Positions 1 to 7,117 of a stretch of DNA of 64,000 bases are shown in pieces. The DNA is taken from positions 248,001 through 312,000 of the forward strand of contig NZ_VCPD01000001.1 in the NCBI RefSeq assembly GCF_005938215.1, given 5' to 3'. The stretch comes from Ruegeria sediminis (GTDB lineage Bacteria; Pseudomonadota; Alphaproteobacteria; Rhodobacterales; Rhodobacteraceae). Each line of letters starts with the position of its first letter. Position 1 is the first letter of the stretch. The notes under the pieces were generated by a model. That model saw only the letters and a list, made by a program, of their open reading frames with translations, had not been told where the DNA came from and ran no database searches. The position numbers and the translations under genes are program-made.

Positions 1-634
1 GGATCATGTTGCCATAGTTCTGTTCATGGCAGTTGGCGCAGCTCAACTCCAGCTGACCGTAGCGCGTGTAGTAGATTTCCTTGCCCTTTTCCCAAGTCTC
101 CTGGGCCGGACCGTCGATCGCCACGTTGACCGGCATGCCGCGGGATTGGACCGAGATCAAGGCTTCCATCGCAGCCATGTCGCCGCCCGTGTATTTCCAC
201 TTTTCGGCGCCCATCTTGTTCTCGCGGCAGTCGTTGATCTGCGTCGCAAGGGTGCGAACCTCGCCTGCGTCTTCGTTCCATTTCGGATAGACCGCGCGAA
301 CACCGGCCATGCTGTCTTGGACGGCGTCATGGCAGGATGCGCAGGATTTGCCTTCGGTACCGTCGGCTGTATCCCAAGCTTCCTGCGCCTGATCGACGAA
401 CACCATGCCGGGATTGTCGAAATCATCCATCTGCAGCGCCTGGGTCTCGTCCGAACGGAAACGCCAACCCGAGTAGATCTCGTCCACTGCATCGGCCATA
501 TGCGCCGGCGCGGCTGTCTTGGTGACCATCTCGATCTCGCCGTTCACGACAAGCGCGTCCTCGTCCGGACCCGCCAGCACCGACAGCGGCGCGGCCACCA
601 GAGCGGCAATCGCGGTCATTGCCTTGAAGTTCAT
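1..634 (-). CDS. soxA: SoxA, dihaem cytochrome c subunit of SoxAX (3' end cut by window edge)
   Basis: SoxA joins SoxX to form the periplasmic cytochrome that oxidatively couples thiosulfate to the SoxY swinging-arm cysteine. The reading frame opens at ATG 634 and runs to the left edge without a stop, giving 211 residues. Residues 1-21 form a signal peptide ending LSVLA. Two haem-binding motifs are visible, CASCH at 98-102 and CANCH at 199-203, so this is the two-haem form. The active-site cysteine and C-terminus lie outside the window. It is the last visible gene of the soxXYZA run on the minus strand. soxB and soxCD would be expected beyond the edge, which cannot be checked here. Confidence 0.95.
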   Translation of the reverse strand, partial: MNFKAMTAIAALVAAPLSVLAGPDEDALVVNGEIEMVTKTAAPAHMADAVDEIYSGWRFRSDETQALQMDDFDNPGMVFVDQAQEAWDTADGTEGKSCASCHDAVQDSMAGVRAVYPKWNEDAGEVRTLATQINDCRENKMGAEKWKYTGGDMAAMEALISVQSRGMPVNVAIDGPAQETWEKGKEIYYTRYGQLELSCANCHEQNYGNMI

Positions 635-707
635 TCAGTTTCCTCCCTTGGGTGATCGACCCCGCCCACCAAAACCGCGGGCGGAATCCATGGTCCTGGG
701 TCGCAGG

Positions 708-1037
708 TCACGCGATCGCGATCGGTTTCTTTTCGTCGTAGACCGAGCCGTCGTCGTCGTACCAGGTAAAGACGAACTCCCCGGCCTCGGGCAGGGTCGC
801 GTCGAACTGGAAATACGGATTGGTCGAGATCGCGGGCTCCATCTTCACGTCGATCACCAGCTCGCCGTTGAACTCGCAGGTGAAGCGGTTGATGATCGAG
901 CGCGGGATGACGTTGCCTTCCTTGTCCTTGCGCTGACCGCTTTCCATCTTGTGGCTGATCAGGGTCTTGATCGTGACCGCTTCGCCGGCGGCGGCGGATT
1001 TCGGGACCTTGACGCGGGGTTTCACACCAGATGCCAT
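708..1037 (-). CDS. soxZ: SoxZ, sulfur carrier complex partner
   Basis: SoxZ (109 residues) binds SoxY to form the periplasmic carrier that holds the sulfur substrate through the whole Sox cycle. The protein is a single immunoglobulin-like beta domain, and the family landmarks KTLISHKMESGQRKD near residues 24-38 and FTWYDDDG near residue 90 are present. It has no signal peptide, as usual, because it is exported together with SoxY. Its start follows a GGAG-type ribosome site, and it sits 32 nt downstream of soxY in the same operon. Confidence 0.97.
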   Translation of the reverse strand: MASGVKPRVKVPKSAAAGEAVTIKTLISHKMESGQRKDKEGNVIPRSIINRFTCEFNGELVIDVKMEPAISTNPYFQFDATLPEAGEFVFTWYDDDGSVYDEKKPIAIA

Positions 1038-1069
1038 TTCATTTCTCCTGTGTCTGAGGATGGGCGGGC

Positions 1070-1486
1070 TTAACCGCCGCAGCCCCCGATGGTCACTTTC
1101 ACGGTCGCGCTGGCCTTGGCAAAAGACCCGTCTGCAAGCCTGGCAATGGCCACCACGTCCTGCGTTTCGGCCAAACGGATACGGGTGGAGGCCGCCTGCG
1201 ATGCCGCCAGCGGGCCGAAGTTGAAGGTCGCCACACCCGGAACCGGGTTGCCCGTAGCCAGGACCATGATCGCGGTTGCGCCCGGTGCGCTGACCTCGAT
1301 CGGAACGGTGTTGCCGTTCTCGGCGATTTCAGGCGCAGTCAGCGTGATGCCTCCTTCGGCCATCTCTGCGCCGCCGGTGAACTCGGCAATCGCATCCTCG
1401 ACCGCCGCATTGGCGCGGAACGGCAGGACGGTCAGAGCCGCCGCACCAAGGGCCAGGCCCAAGGTTTCACGACGTGTGAATTCCAT
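1070..1486 (-). CDS. soxY: SoxY, covalent sulfur carrier
   Basis: SoxY carries thiosulfate-derived intermediates on a C-terminal cysteine. The 138-residue product begins with a twin-arginine signal (TRRETLGLALG) that exports the folded SoxYZ pair, and it ends in the diagnostic swinging arm GGCGG. I chose ATG 1486 because AAAGGAG lies 7 nt upstream. A longer frame opening at 1504 would add six residues but has no ribosome site. The gene is between soxX and soxZ on the minus strand. Confidence 0.97.
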   Translation of the reverse strand: MEFTRRETLGLALGAAALTVLPFRANAAVEDAIAEFTGGAEMAEGGITLTAPEIAENGNTVPIEVSAPGATAIMVLATGNPVPGVATFNFGPLAASQAASTRIRLAETQDVVAIARLADGSFAKASATVKVTIGGCGG

Positions 1487-1528
1487 CGATTTTCTCCTTT
1501 GCAAAATGCAAGGCGCGCAGGGCGGACC

Positions 1529-2005
1529 TTACTCTTCCTTCAGGGTCGCAAGGAACGCGACCACGTCTTCGATCTCCTGAGCGCTCAGGATCGGCGGCAA
1601 CGGCCCCTCGGGCGCGTTGCCGGTATATGCATCGCCCGGGCGGACAAACCCGTCGACTTTGTAGAAGGCCGGCATCACGGTGCCGTCGAAAGTCATCTTG
1701 GCGTTGCTCACCAAACCCCGCAGTTCGGCCTCGCTCCAGCGCGAACCCGCGCCGTCCAGTGGCGGGCCGACCTCACCATGAAACGGAACATCCGCCAGAG
1801 CGGCGACCTGATGGCAGGCCACGCAATTGCCCTTGGACTTCTCGCCCACGATCACCGCGCCATTGGCCGCGTCACCGGGCGCTCCCGTCAAGGATGCCTC
1901 GATCGCCCCGTCATCGTTGAACGCGACATCCTCGGGACCGACTTGGCCTGCCAGGGCGATGCTGCCGGTCAAGGCCGTGGCCAGTGTCAGAGATGCAAAT
2001 TTCAT
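1529..2005 (-). CDS. soxX: SoxX, monohaem cytochrome c subunit of SoxAX
   Basis: SoxX is the electron-accepting partner of SoxA. The 158-residue precursor has a signal peptide of about 19 residues and one haem motif, CVACH at 61-65. A methionine in VMPAFY (about residue 111) is the likely distal haem ligand, and the C-terminal helix EDVVAFLATL is typical of class I cytochromes c. It is the first gene of the soxXYZA transcription unit. The start is preceded by a GGGGAGG ribosome site. A perfect palindrome 84-103 bp upstream of the start is the likely SoxR operator. Confidence 0.96.
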   Translation of the reverse strand: MKFASLTLATALTGSIALAGQVGPEDVAFNDDGAIEASLTGAPGDAANGAVIVGEKSKGNCVACHQVAALADVPFHGEVGPPLDGAGSRWSEAELRGLVSNAKMTFDGTVMPAFYKVDGFVRPGDAYTGNAPEGPLPPILSAQEIEDVVAFLATLKEE

Positions 2006-2088
2006 GTGTCCTCCCCTTGGCTGCCACGATCAGCGCGGCGCAGTTGCTTGGTATACCGTAGGCTACAGCCTGGGCTAAACGCAACAAC

Positions 2089-2108
2089 AAATTCATGTTC
2101 ATGAATTT
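2089..2108. promoter_or_regulatory. Predicted SoxR operator between soxW and soxX
   Basis: AAATTCATG at 2089-2097 and CATGAATTT at 2100-2108 form a perfect 9+2+9 palindrome in an otherwise AT-poor gap. It lies upstream of soxX on the side where its promoter must be. In related bacteria SoxR is known to bind the soxW-soxX and soxV-soxS intergenic regions, which is why I assign the site to SoxR. The assignment is inference. Confidence 0.65.
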
Positions 2109-2179
2109 TTTGTTTTATTTCACGGCGAAGCCCTGGCAGGCAACGAAGTTATCACTGCTGGAGGAGGTTCGAGATCCGC

Positions 2180-2758
2180 TCAGCGGGTGTCGCCGTCGTC
2201 GCGTTCTCGAATCATGCGTGCGTGGTAACGCTGGAAATCCTCTTCGGACTGGTCGAGGTACCGTTCTTCCGCCACCCAGGTCAGCAGGTCGAGCGTCGTG
2301 CCCGCGGAAAAGGCGCCGGGCATGACGGCCACGGCCTGCTCCACGGCGGTCTGAGCGGAATCCAGTTCGGTTGGCAAAAAAATCATCGTCGGCGTGAACA
2401 GGACGCCCCAGCGCCGCGCCGCCTCTTTTTCGGAAAGCGCCTCGCCATCCGTATCCACCAGTTCAGTGTCGCCGTGCAGGTTGATCTGCACAGGGAAATA
2501 GGTGTCTTCCAGCAGCGACCGGACCCTGGGATCGGTAAAGGTCTTTTCGTGCATGTCCCTGCAGTAGAGGCATCCACGCTGCTCGACCAGCAGCATCAGG
2601 CGCTTGCCCTCGGACTGCGCCTCGGCGAAATCCTCGCCCAGATCCTTGAACGTGTCGCGCATCCAGTCGGCCTTGTGCAGGCCATCATCCCCGATCTCGG
2701 CAGCCCAGACCGGAACCGCCAGAACGAGTGCAACCAGTCCGGCAATCAGGTGTTTCAT
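2180..2758 (-). CDS. soxW: SoxW, periplasmic thioredoxin
   Basis: SoxW is a periplasmic thioredoxin that receives electrons from the membrane protein SoxV. The 192-residue protein has a signal peptide (about 1-20, ending PVWAA), a thioredoxin-like domain with GCLYC (Cys 63 and 66) and a cis-proline loop LFTPTMIFL. ATG 2758 was chosen over an upstream in-frame start because GAGGAG precedes it and the product then begins with a normal signal peptide. It lies 19 nt downstream of soxV in the same operon. There is 174 bp to soxX, which holds the operator palindrome. Confidence 0.93.
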   Translation of the reverse strand: MKHLIAGLVALVLAVPVWAAEIGDDGLHKADWMRDTFKDLGEDFAEAQSEGKRLMLLVEQRGCLYCRDMHEKTFTDPRVRSLLEDTYFPVQINLHGDTELVDTDGEALSEKEAARRWGVLFTPTMIFLPTELDSAQTAVEQAVAVMPGAFSAGTTLDLLTWVAEERYLDQSEEDFQRYHARMIRERDDGDTR

Positions 2759-2777
2759 TTCAAACTCCTCCTCAGTT

Positions 2778-3503
2778 TCAACCGATGCTGGCAAACCCGG
2801 GCATCCAGCGGATCATGGCGTCCGCGATCAGGTTCACCCCACCCGTCGCGATCAGAACGGCGAACAGGATCAGCATGGCGCCCATCGCCTTTTCGACCCA
2901 GACGAACGCCGAACGATGCCGCTGCACCCAACCGAGAAAGGGCTTGGCGAACAGCGCAGCGACGACGAAGGGCGCCGTCATTCCGACGCCGTAGACGAAC
3001 AGCAGGACGGTACCGCGCCATATCTCGCCCATCCCCGAAGCGATCATCAGGATCGACGCCAGCGCGGGGCCGACGCAAGGCGTCCAGCCGAATCCGAAGG
3101 CCAGCCCCATGAGGTATGCCCCCAGCACGGTCGAAGCTTCGGCGCGACTCTCAAGCCGGGCCTCGCGATAGAGCAGCGGGATGCGGACGATGCCGAGAAA
3201 GTGCAACCCAAAGATCAGCAGGATGCCGGCAGCGACCCAGGACAGGGTGTCCAGGTACGTGCCGAACAACTGGCCGAGGGCCGTGGCCCCCATGCCCAGC
3301 AGCATGAAGATCGTCGTGACGCCCAGCGCGAACATGACCGAAGAGACCATCAGCCTTTTCTGCGCGCCCGCGGCGATCTTTCCATCCCTTCGCAGTTCGG
3401 CGATGCTTAACCCGCCAAGATAGGACAGGTAGAAAGGGACCATCGGCAGAATGCAGGGCGTGAAAAAGCTCAGCAATCCCGCCGCAAAGGTTGCAAAATT
3501 CAA
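2778..3503 (-). CDS. soxV: SoxV, CcdA/DsbD-type transmembrane thiol reductase
   Basis: SoxV moves reducing equivalents from cytoplasmic thioredoxin across the membrane to SoxW and SoxS. The 241-residue protein has six predicted membrane segments, with the paired redox cysteines of the CcdA family in FFTPCILP near the N-terminus and GWTPCVGP at mid-length. The only available start giving an intact first helix is TTG at 3503, because an in-frame stop lies at 3513-3515. There is no ribosome site. A TTGACC/TATAAT pair ends 8 nt before the TTG, so the mRNA may be leaderless. It heads the soxVW operon and is divergent from soxS. Confidence 0.93.
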   Translation of the reverse strand: MNFATFAAGLLSFFTPCILPMVPFYLSYLGGLSIAELRRDGKIAAGAQKRLMVSSVMFALGVTTIFMLLGMGATALGQLFGTYLDTLSWVAAGILLIFGLHFLGIVRIPLLYREARLESRAEASTVLGAYLMGLAFGFGWTPCVGPALASILMIASGMGEIWRGTVLLFVYGVGMTAPFVVAALFAKPFLGWVQRHRSAFVWVEKAMGAMLILFAVLIATGGVNLIADAMIRWMPGFASIG

Positions 3504-3544
3504 ACATTCAAATTATATTATCCAATATCATGAGGTCAACACCG
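3491..3544. promoter_or_regulatory. Divergent soxV / soxS promoter region with SoxR-like half sites
   Basis: On the minus strand TTGACC (3539-3534), a 16-nt spacer and TATAAT (3517-3512) form a near-consensus promoter for soxV. On the plus strand TATTAT at 3516-3521 is a possible -10 for soxS. ATTCAAA occurs twice in direct repeat at 3498-3512, resembling the ATTCA core of the palindrome at 2089-2108. SoxR is known in relatives to bind the soxS-soxV gap. The base assignments are prediction. Confidence 0.5.
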
Positions 3545-3922
3545 ATGCCAATGGTCCGACTGCTTTTCGCGCCGATCTTTGTGATCATGTCGCTGACCCC
3601 CGCTTTGGCGGCCGAGTTGGTGATGGTCGAAGAAACCGGATGCAGCTGGTGCGCGCGGTGGAATGCCGAGATCGCGCCCGCCTACCCCAAGACCCGCGAA
3701 GGCAGGTTTGCGCCGCTGCGCCGCGTGTCTCGTCATGACATGCCGCAGAATCTGAAACTGCAACGCCCGGTGCATTTCACGCCCACCTTCCTGATCGTCG
3801 AGAACGGAAGCGAAGTCGGGCGTCTGGAAGGATATCCGGGCGAAAACTTCTTTTGGCCCATGCTGGAGCGTCTGTTGATCGCACACACGAGATTCGGAGA
3901 AGGAAACAACAAGGGAAGCTGA
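3545..3922 (+). CDS. soxS: SoxS, thioredoxin-like redox protein
   Basis: SoxS is a small periplasmic thiol-disulfide protein that keeps the SoxY cysteine in its active state. From ATG 3545 the product is 125 residues, with a signal peptide of about 23 residues and the redox motif CSWC at 33-36. A cis-proline loop VHFTPTFLI follows. GAGG lies 9 nt before this ATG. An in-frame ATG at 3530 is also possible if the message starts there. It is the first gene of the plus-strand arm and is followed after 139 bp by soxR. Confidence 0.9.
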   Translation: MPMVRLLFAPIFVIMSLTPALAAELVMVEETGCSWCARWNAEIAPAYPKTREGRFAPLRRVSRHDMPQNLKLQRPVHFTPTFLIVENGSEVGRLEGYPGENFFWPMLERLLIAHTRFGEGNNKGS

Positions 3923-4061
3923 ACCGGTCGATCGACATTCACGGATTTTTGATCGTCCCCTGTGGAAAAAACCGTGTGACACGTGTAACGGGACGGATCA
4001 ATCGACTCACGACTCGGTGACGAGGAAGACCCCGCTTCCGGGAAACCAAGGAACTGCAACG

Positions 4062-4400
4062 ATGGCACTGCCCCATTTTTCGGCCGACATGGCGGAAGAA
4101 GAACTCGACAAGATGGTCGACAACGCGACGCGCGCGTCGAACTTTCTCAAGGCGATCAGCCACGAAGGACGGCTGATGATCCTGTGCCATCTTGTTTCCG
4201 GCGAGAAATCCGTCACCGAACTGGAAGAGCTGCTTTCGGCACGGCAAGCCGCCGTGTCTCAGCAGTTGTCGCGCCTGCGGCTTGAAGGGCTTGTCGTTCC
4301 GCGCCGGGACGGCAAGGCAATCTACTACCGCCTGGCCGATGACCGCCCGCGCCGCATGCTTGAAACGGTTTACGAGCTTTTCTGCGGCGACGAGGACTGA
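4062..4400 (+). CDS. soxR: SoxR, ArsR-family repressor of the sox genes
   Basis: This 112-residue winged-helix protein matches the ArsR/SmtB family, with recognition helix RQAAVSQQLSRLR at about 61-73. It has exactly two cysteines, Cys42 in LMILCHL and Cys108 in YELFC. These positions match the persulfide-sensing cysteine pair of SqrR/BigR regulators, so I infer that it responds to sulfane sulfur by forming a di- or tetrasulfide link. AAGGA lies upstream of ATG 4062; a GTG at 4017 is less likely. It sits between soxS and soxT. Its predicted targets are the 2089-2108 palindrome and the soxV/soxS gap. Confidence 0.92.
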   Translation: MALPHFSADMAEEELDKMVDNATRASNFLKAISHEGRLMILCHLVSGEKSVTELEELLSARQAAVSQQLSRLRLEGLVVPRRDGKAIYYRLADDRPRRMLETVYELFCGDED

Positions 4401-4540
4401 GGTCTATCCAACCCGAAACCCGCAACGCGCCGTCCTGACACCGGGCATTTTCGCCTCGGGCGGTGACTCTCCTTGCGAACGCATGGTATTATCTGCATGT
4501 TTCTCTGCGTGAACATCTGGCCACCGGAGTATGCAGCGCC

Positions 4541-5596
4541 ATGTTCGAGACACTGACCGAGCATCACATCGTTGCCGCACTGGGGTTTGGTGGCGGTATC
4601 CTGTTGGGGCTTGCCGCGCGACTGGGCCGATTCTGCACGCTTGGCGCAATCGAAGACCTTCTTTATGGCGGGTCCGACCTGCGGATGCGGATGTGGGCGC
4701 TGGCCATCGGCAGCGCGGTCATAGGCAGTTTTGCGCTGATGTCATTCGGGATGTTCGAACCCGGCGACAGCTTTTACCTTTCGATCCGCTGGGCACCCAT
4801 GGCCTCGGTCGTCGGCGGGCTGATGTTCGGATACGGTATGGCGCTGTCCGGAAACTGCGGGTACGGCGCGATCGCGCGGCTCGGCGGCGGCGATCTTCGC
4901 TCGTTCGTCATCGTTCTGGTGATGGGCGTGTTCACCTATGTCGCCCTCAGCGGGCCACTGGCGCCCGTGCGCAATTTCCTTTTCCCGCAAGAGCCGGTCG
5001 CTTCCGAAGTTCCTCCCGGTCTGGCGCACCACGCAGCGGCGCTGACGGGGCTGCCGCTTGGCCCCATCGGGCTGGCCATCGGCGCCATGATCTGCGTTGC
5101 GGCGCTGAGCGGCTCTTCGCTGCGACAAAGCCCGAAATCCATCATCTGGTCGCTCGTGGTCGGGCTGGCAATCGTGTCCGGCTGGGCCGGAACCGCATGG
5201 GTCTCCGAACACGGGTTCGAGGCCCTTCCCGTCGTCTCGCACAGTTTCTCGGCGCCGGTCGGGGAATCGATCCTTTTCGCCATGACCGGCAGCCTCAGGC
5301 CGCTGTCCTTTGCGGTCGGGTCCGTTGCCGGGGTCTGGACCGGGGCCTTCATCGGTTCGATGATCCGAGGCCATTTCCGCTGGGAAGCTTGCGAGGATCC
5401 GCGCGAATTGCGCCGGCAGATCATCGGGGCCGCGATCATGGGCATGGGCGCCGTGCTGGCGATCGGCTGCACCGTCGGTCAGGGGTTGAGTGCGTTCAGC
5501 CTGCTGTCACTGAGTGCGCCTGTCACGTTCGTCGCGATCTTTGCCGGCGCCGCCCTTGGTCTGCGGCAGTTGATCGAGGGCTTCAGATCAGCGTGA
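4541..5596 (+). CDS. soxT: SoxT, YeeE/YedE-family sulfur-compound transporter
   Basis: The 351-residue membrane protein belongs to the YeeE/YedE (sulfur transport, Pfam Sulf_transp) family, whose studied member TsuA imports thiosulfate. It is the full-length, two-half form with about nine to ten membrane segments. Three glycine-flanked cysteines are visible: GRFCTLG (Cys32), SGNCGYG (Cys106) and AIGCTVGQG (Cys310). In the family such cysteines line the substrate path. I start at MFETLTEHH; upstream in-frame GTG 4463 would add an uncharacteristic leader. The position after soxR matches soxT of other sox clusters. Direction and substrate are inferred from the family. Confidence 0.85.
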   Translation: MFETLTEHHIVAALGFGGGILLGLAARLGRFCTLGAIEDLLYGGSDLRMRMWALAIGSAVIGSFALMSFGMFEPGDSFYLSIRWAPMASVVGGLMFGYGMALSGNCGYGAIARLGGGDLRSFVIVLVMGVFTYVALSGPLAPVRNFLFPQEPVASEVPPGLAHHAAALTGLPLGPIGLAIGAMICVAALSGSSLRQSPKSIIWSLVVGLAIVSGWAGTAWVSEHGFEALPVVSHSFSAPVGESILFAMTGSLRPLSFAVGSVAGVWTGAFIGSMIRGHFRWEACEDPRELRRQIIGAAIMGMGAVLAIGCTVGQGLSAFSLLSLSAPVTFVAIFAGAALGLRQLIEGFRSA

Positions 5597-5604
5597 TCCG
5601 CCCA

Positions 5605-6543
5605 TCAGTCGCCTTTGGCGCAGGCCGCGAAACTATCCGCCATGCTCTGCAATAGCGCCGGGTACAAGTTCGGCCCGGGTTCCAGGCGGGCACCCAGCGG
5701 ATCAAGTTCATGGATCTGGACGGCCTCTTGCCCTAGCGCCGCATTGAACAGGCGGGTATCGAACTGCGGTTCTGAAAAGGCGCAGCTTGCGCCCTTCTTG
5801 GCGATGCGTTCACGCAGAGCCGCCAATCTGGCCGGCCCCGGCGAGCTGGCATCGCTCAGGCTGATGGTACCGACCGGCTCCAACCCGAACCGCTTTTCGA
5901 AATACTGGTAGGCGTCGTGGAACGAGATGTACCGGACGTCCTGCATCGCGACGAGGCTTGCCGAAAGCTCGCCTTCCAACGCTTCCAGACGGGTGTGCGC
6001 TACCGTGGCATTATCGCGGTAGATCGCGGCGTTCTGCGGGTCGATGTCCGACAGTTCTTCTGCGATGCGGGTCAGCCAGACCTGCGCGTTTCGAGGATCG
6101 AGCCACGCGTGCGGATCCACACCTTCATGGTCATGTTCGTCTTCATCGTGCCCATGATGCGCGTCGTCATGCCCGTCCCGTTCTTCCGAATGCCCGGCCA
6201 GGTCGCGGAAATCATGGTGAACGGTTCCCTCGACATCCATCAGTTCCAGCTGCCTCGCGCCCTGAGCGAGCGAGGCCAGCGGTTTGACCATCCACGGCGC
6301 AAGCTCTTCGCCCACCCAAACCACAAGATCCGCGGATTGCAGAGCCTGCGCCTCGGACGGGCGCATCGAATAGCCATGCGGCGATACGCCCGGACGAATG
6401 ATCAGATCGGGCGATCCGACGCCCTCCATGACCTGGGATACCAGGGAATGCACCGGCGCAATGTCAGTCGCGACCTTGGGACCATCGGCCGTTGCAGCAC
6501 CTGCCCAGGTGATTGCCACAGTCAACAGGGAAAACCGGATCAT
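5605..6543 (-). CDS. znuA: ZnuA, periplasmic zinc-binding protein
   Basis: ZnuA captures zinc in the periplasm and delivers it to ZnuB. The 312-residue precursor has a signal peptide of about 19 residues and the metal-ligand motifs SPHGYS (His56), DPHAW (His145) and FHDAY. An aspartate/histidine-rich loop at about 118-140 is typical of zinc rather than manganese binding members. ATG 6543 was chosen; GTG 6549 overlaps the GAGGTG ribosome site. It is divergent from zur across two Zur-box-like palindromes, so zinc repression is expected. It ends 8 bp from the convergent soxT stop. Confidence 0.95.
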   Translation of the reverse strand: MIRFSLLTVAITWAGAATADGPKVATDIAPVHSLVSQVMEGVGSPDLIIRPGVSPHGYSMRPSEAQALQSADLVVWVGEELAPWMVKPLASLAQGARQLELMDVEGTVHHDFRDLAGHSEERDGHDDAHHGHDEDEHDHEGVDPHAWLDPRNAQVWLTRIAEELSDIDPQNAAIYRDNATVAHTRLEALEGELSASLVAMQDVRYISFHDAYQYFEKRFGLEPVGTISLSDASSPGPARLAALRERIAKKGASCAFSEPQFDTRLFNAALGQEAVQIHELDPLGARLEPGPNLYPALLQSMADSFAACAKGD

Positions 6544-6557
6544 TGCCACCTCGCGCT

Positions 6558-6608
6558 GATATGTTATTACATCTCGGCGCGCTTGATACCCACGACGTTA
6601 TAACATAT
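6558..6608. promoter_or_regulatory. Two Zur-box-like palindromes between znuA and zur
   Basis: ATGTTATTACAT at 6561-6572 and CGTTATAACATAT at 6596-6608, the latter with a perfect GTTATAAC core, resemble the alphaproteobacterial Zur consensus built on GTTATAACAT. One copy lies near each divergent gene. Autoregulated zinc repression of znuA and zur-znuCB is the natural reading. Confidence 0.75.
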
Positions 6609-6637
6609 CAAGCGAAAACCTCATCCGGGAGCAGCCC

Positions 6638-7117
6638 ATGGCCACGATCGGCTTTCGACAGCATGACCACGGTCAATGCATCGCCACGGCCCTGTCGCAG
6701 GCCGAGGCCAAATGCGCCGAACAGAAACTGCAGTTCACTCCGGTCCGGCGCAGGGTTCTGGAAATCCTGCTGGACAAACACCGCGCGATGGGCGCGTACG
6801 ATATTCTCGACATTCTCTCGGCCGAAGGCATGGGATCGCAGCCGCCCGTCGTCTACCGGGCGTTGGACTTTCTTGTGCAACACGGCTTTGTCCACCGGAT
6901 CGAGAGGCTGAACGCCTACACAGCCTGCGCGCACCCGACCCATGACCACGTTCCCGCTTTTCTGGTCTGCCGCGAATGCAAGGCCGTGGCCGAGACGGAA
7001 ACCGAACTGACACAGGGCCGCCTTGGCAGCGCCGCCGACAAGACCGGATTCCGGATCGAAAAGATCGTCGTGGAGGCCGAGGGTCTCTGCCCCGCCTGTG
7101 CCGGAGCCCGGCCATGA
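6638..7117 (+). CDS. zur: Zur, zinc-responsive Fur-family repressor
   Basis: This 159-residue Fur-family regulator has an N-terminal winged helix (FTPVRRRVLEILLDK at about 33-47) and a C-terminal dimerisation domain. The structural-zinc cysteines appear as CREC and CPAC. A histidine-rich start and the DHVPAFLVC stretch carry regulatory zinc ligands. Assignment to Zur rather than Fur rests on the operon: znuC starts inside its stop codon (ATGA overlap at 7114) and znuA is divergent. GGGAG precedes ATG 6638. Confidence 0.95.
   Translation: MATIGFRQHDHGQCIATALSQAEAKCAEQKLQFTPVRRRVLEILLDKHRAMGAYDILDILSAEGMGSQPPVVYRALDFLVQHGFVHRIERLNAYTACAHPTHDHVPAFLVCRECKAVAETETELTQGRLGSAADKTGFRIEKIVVEAEGLCPACAGARP

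Noticed and set aside
3979-3986. ACACGTGT palindrome upstream of soxR as a SoxR site
   Set aside because: It does not resemble the AAATTCATG half site; an 8-bp palindrome is weak evidence on its own.
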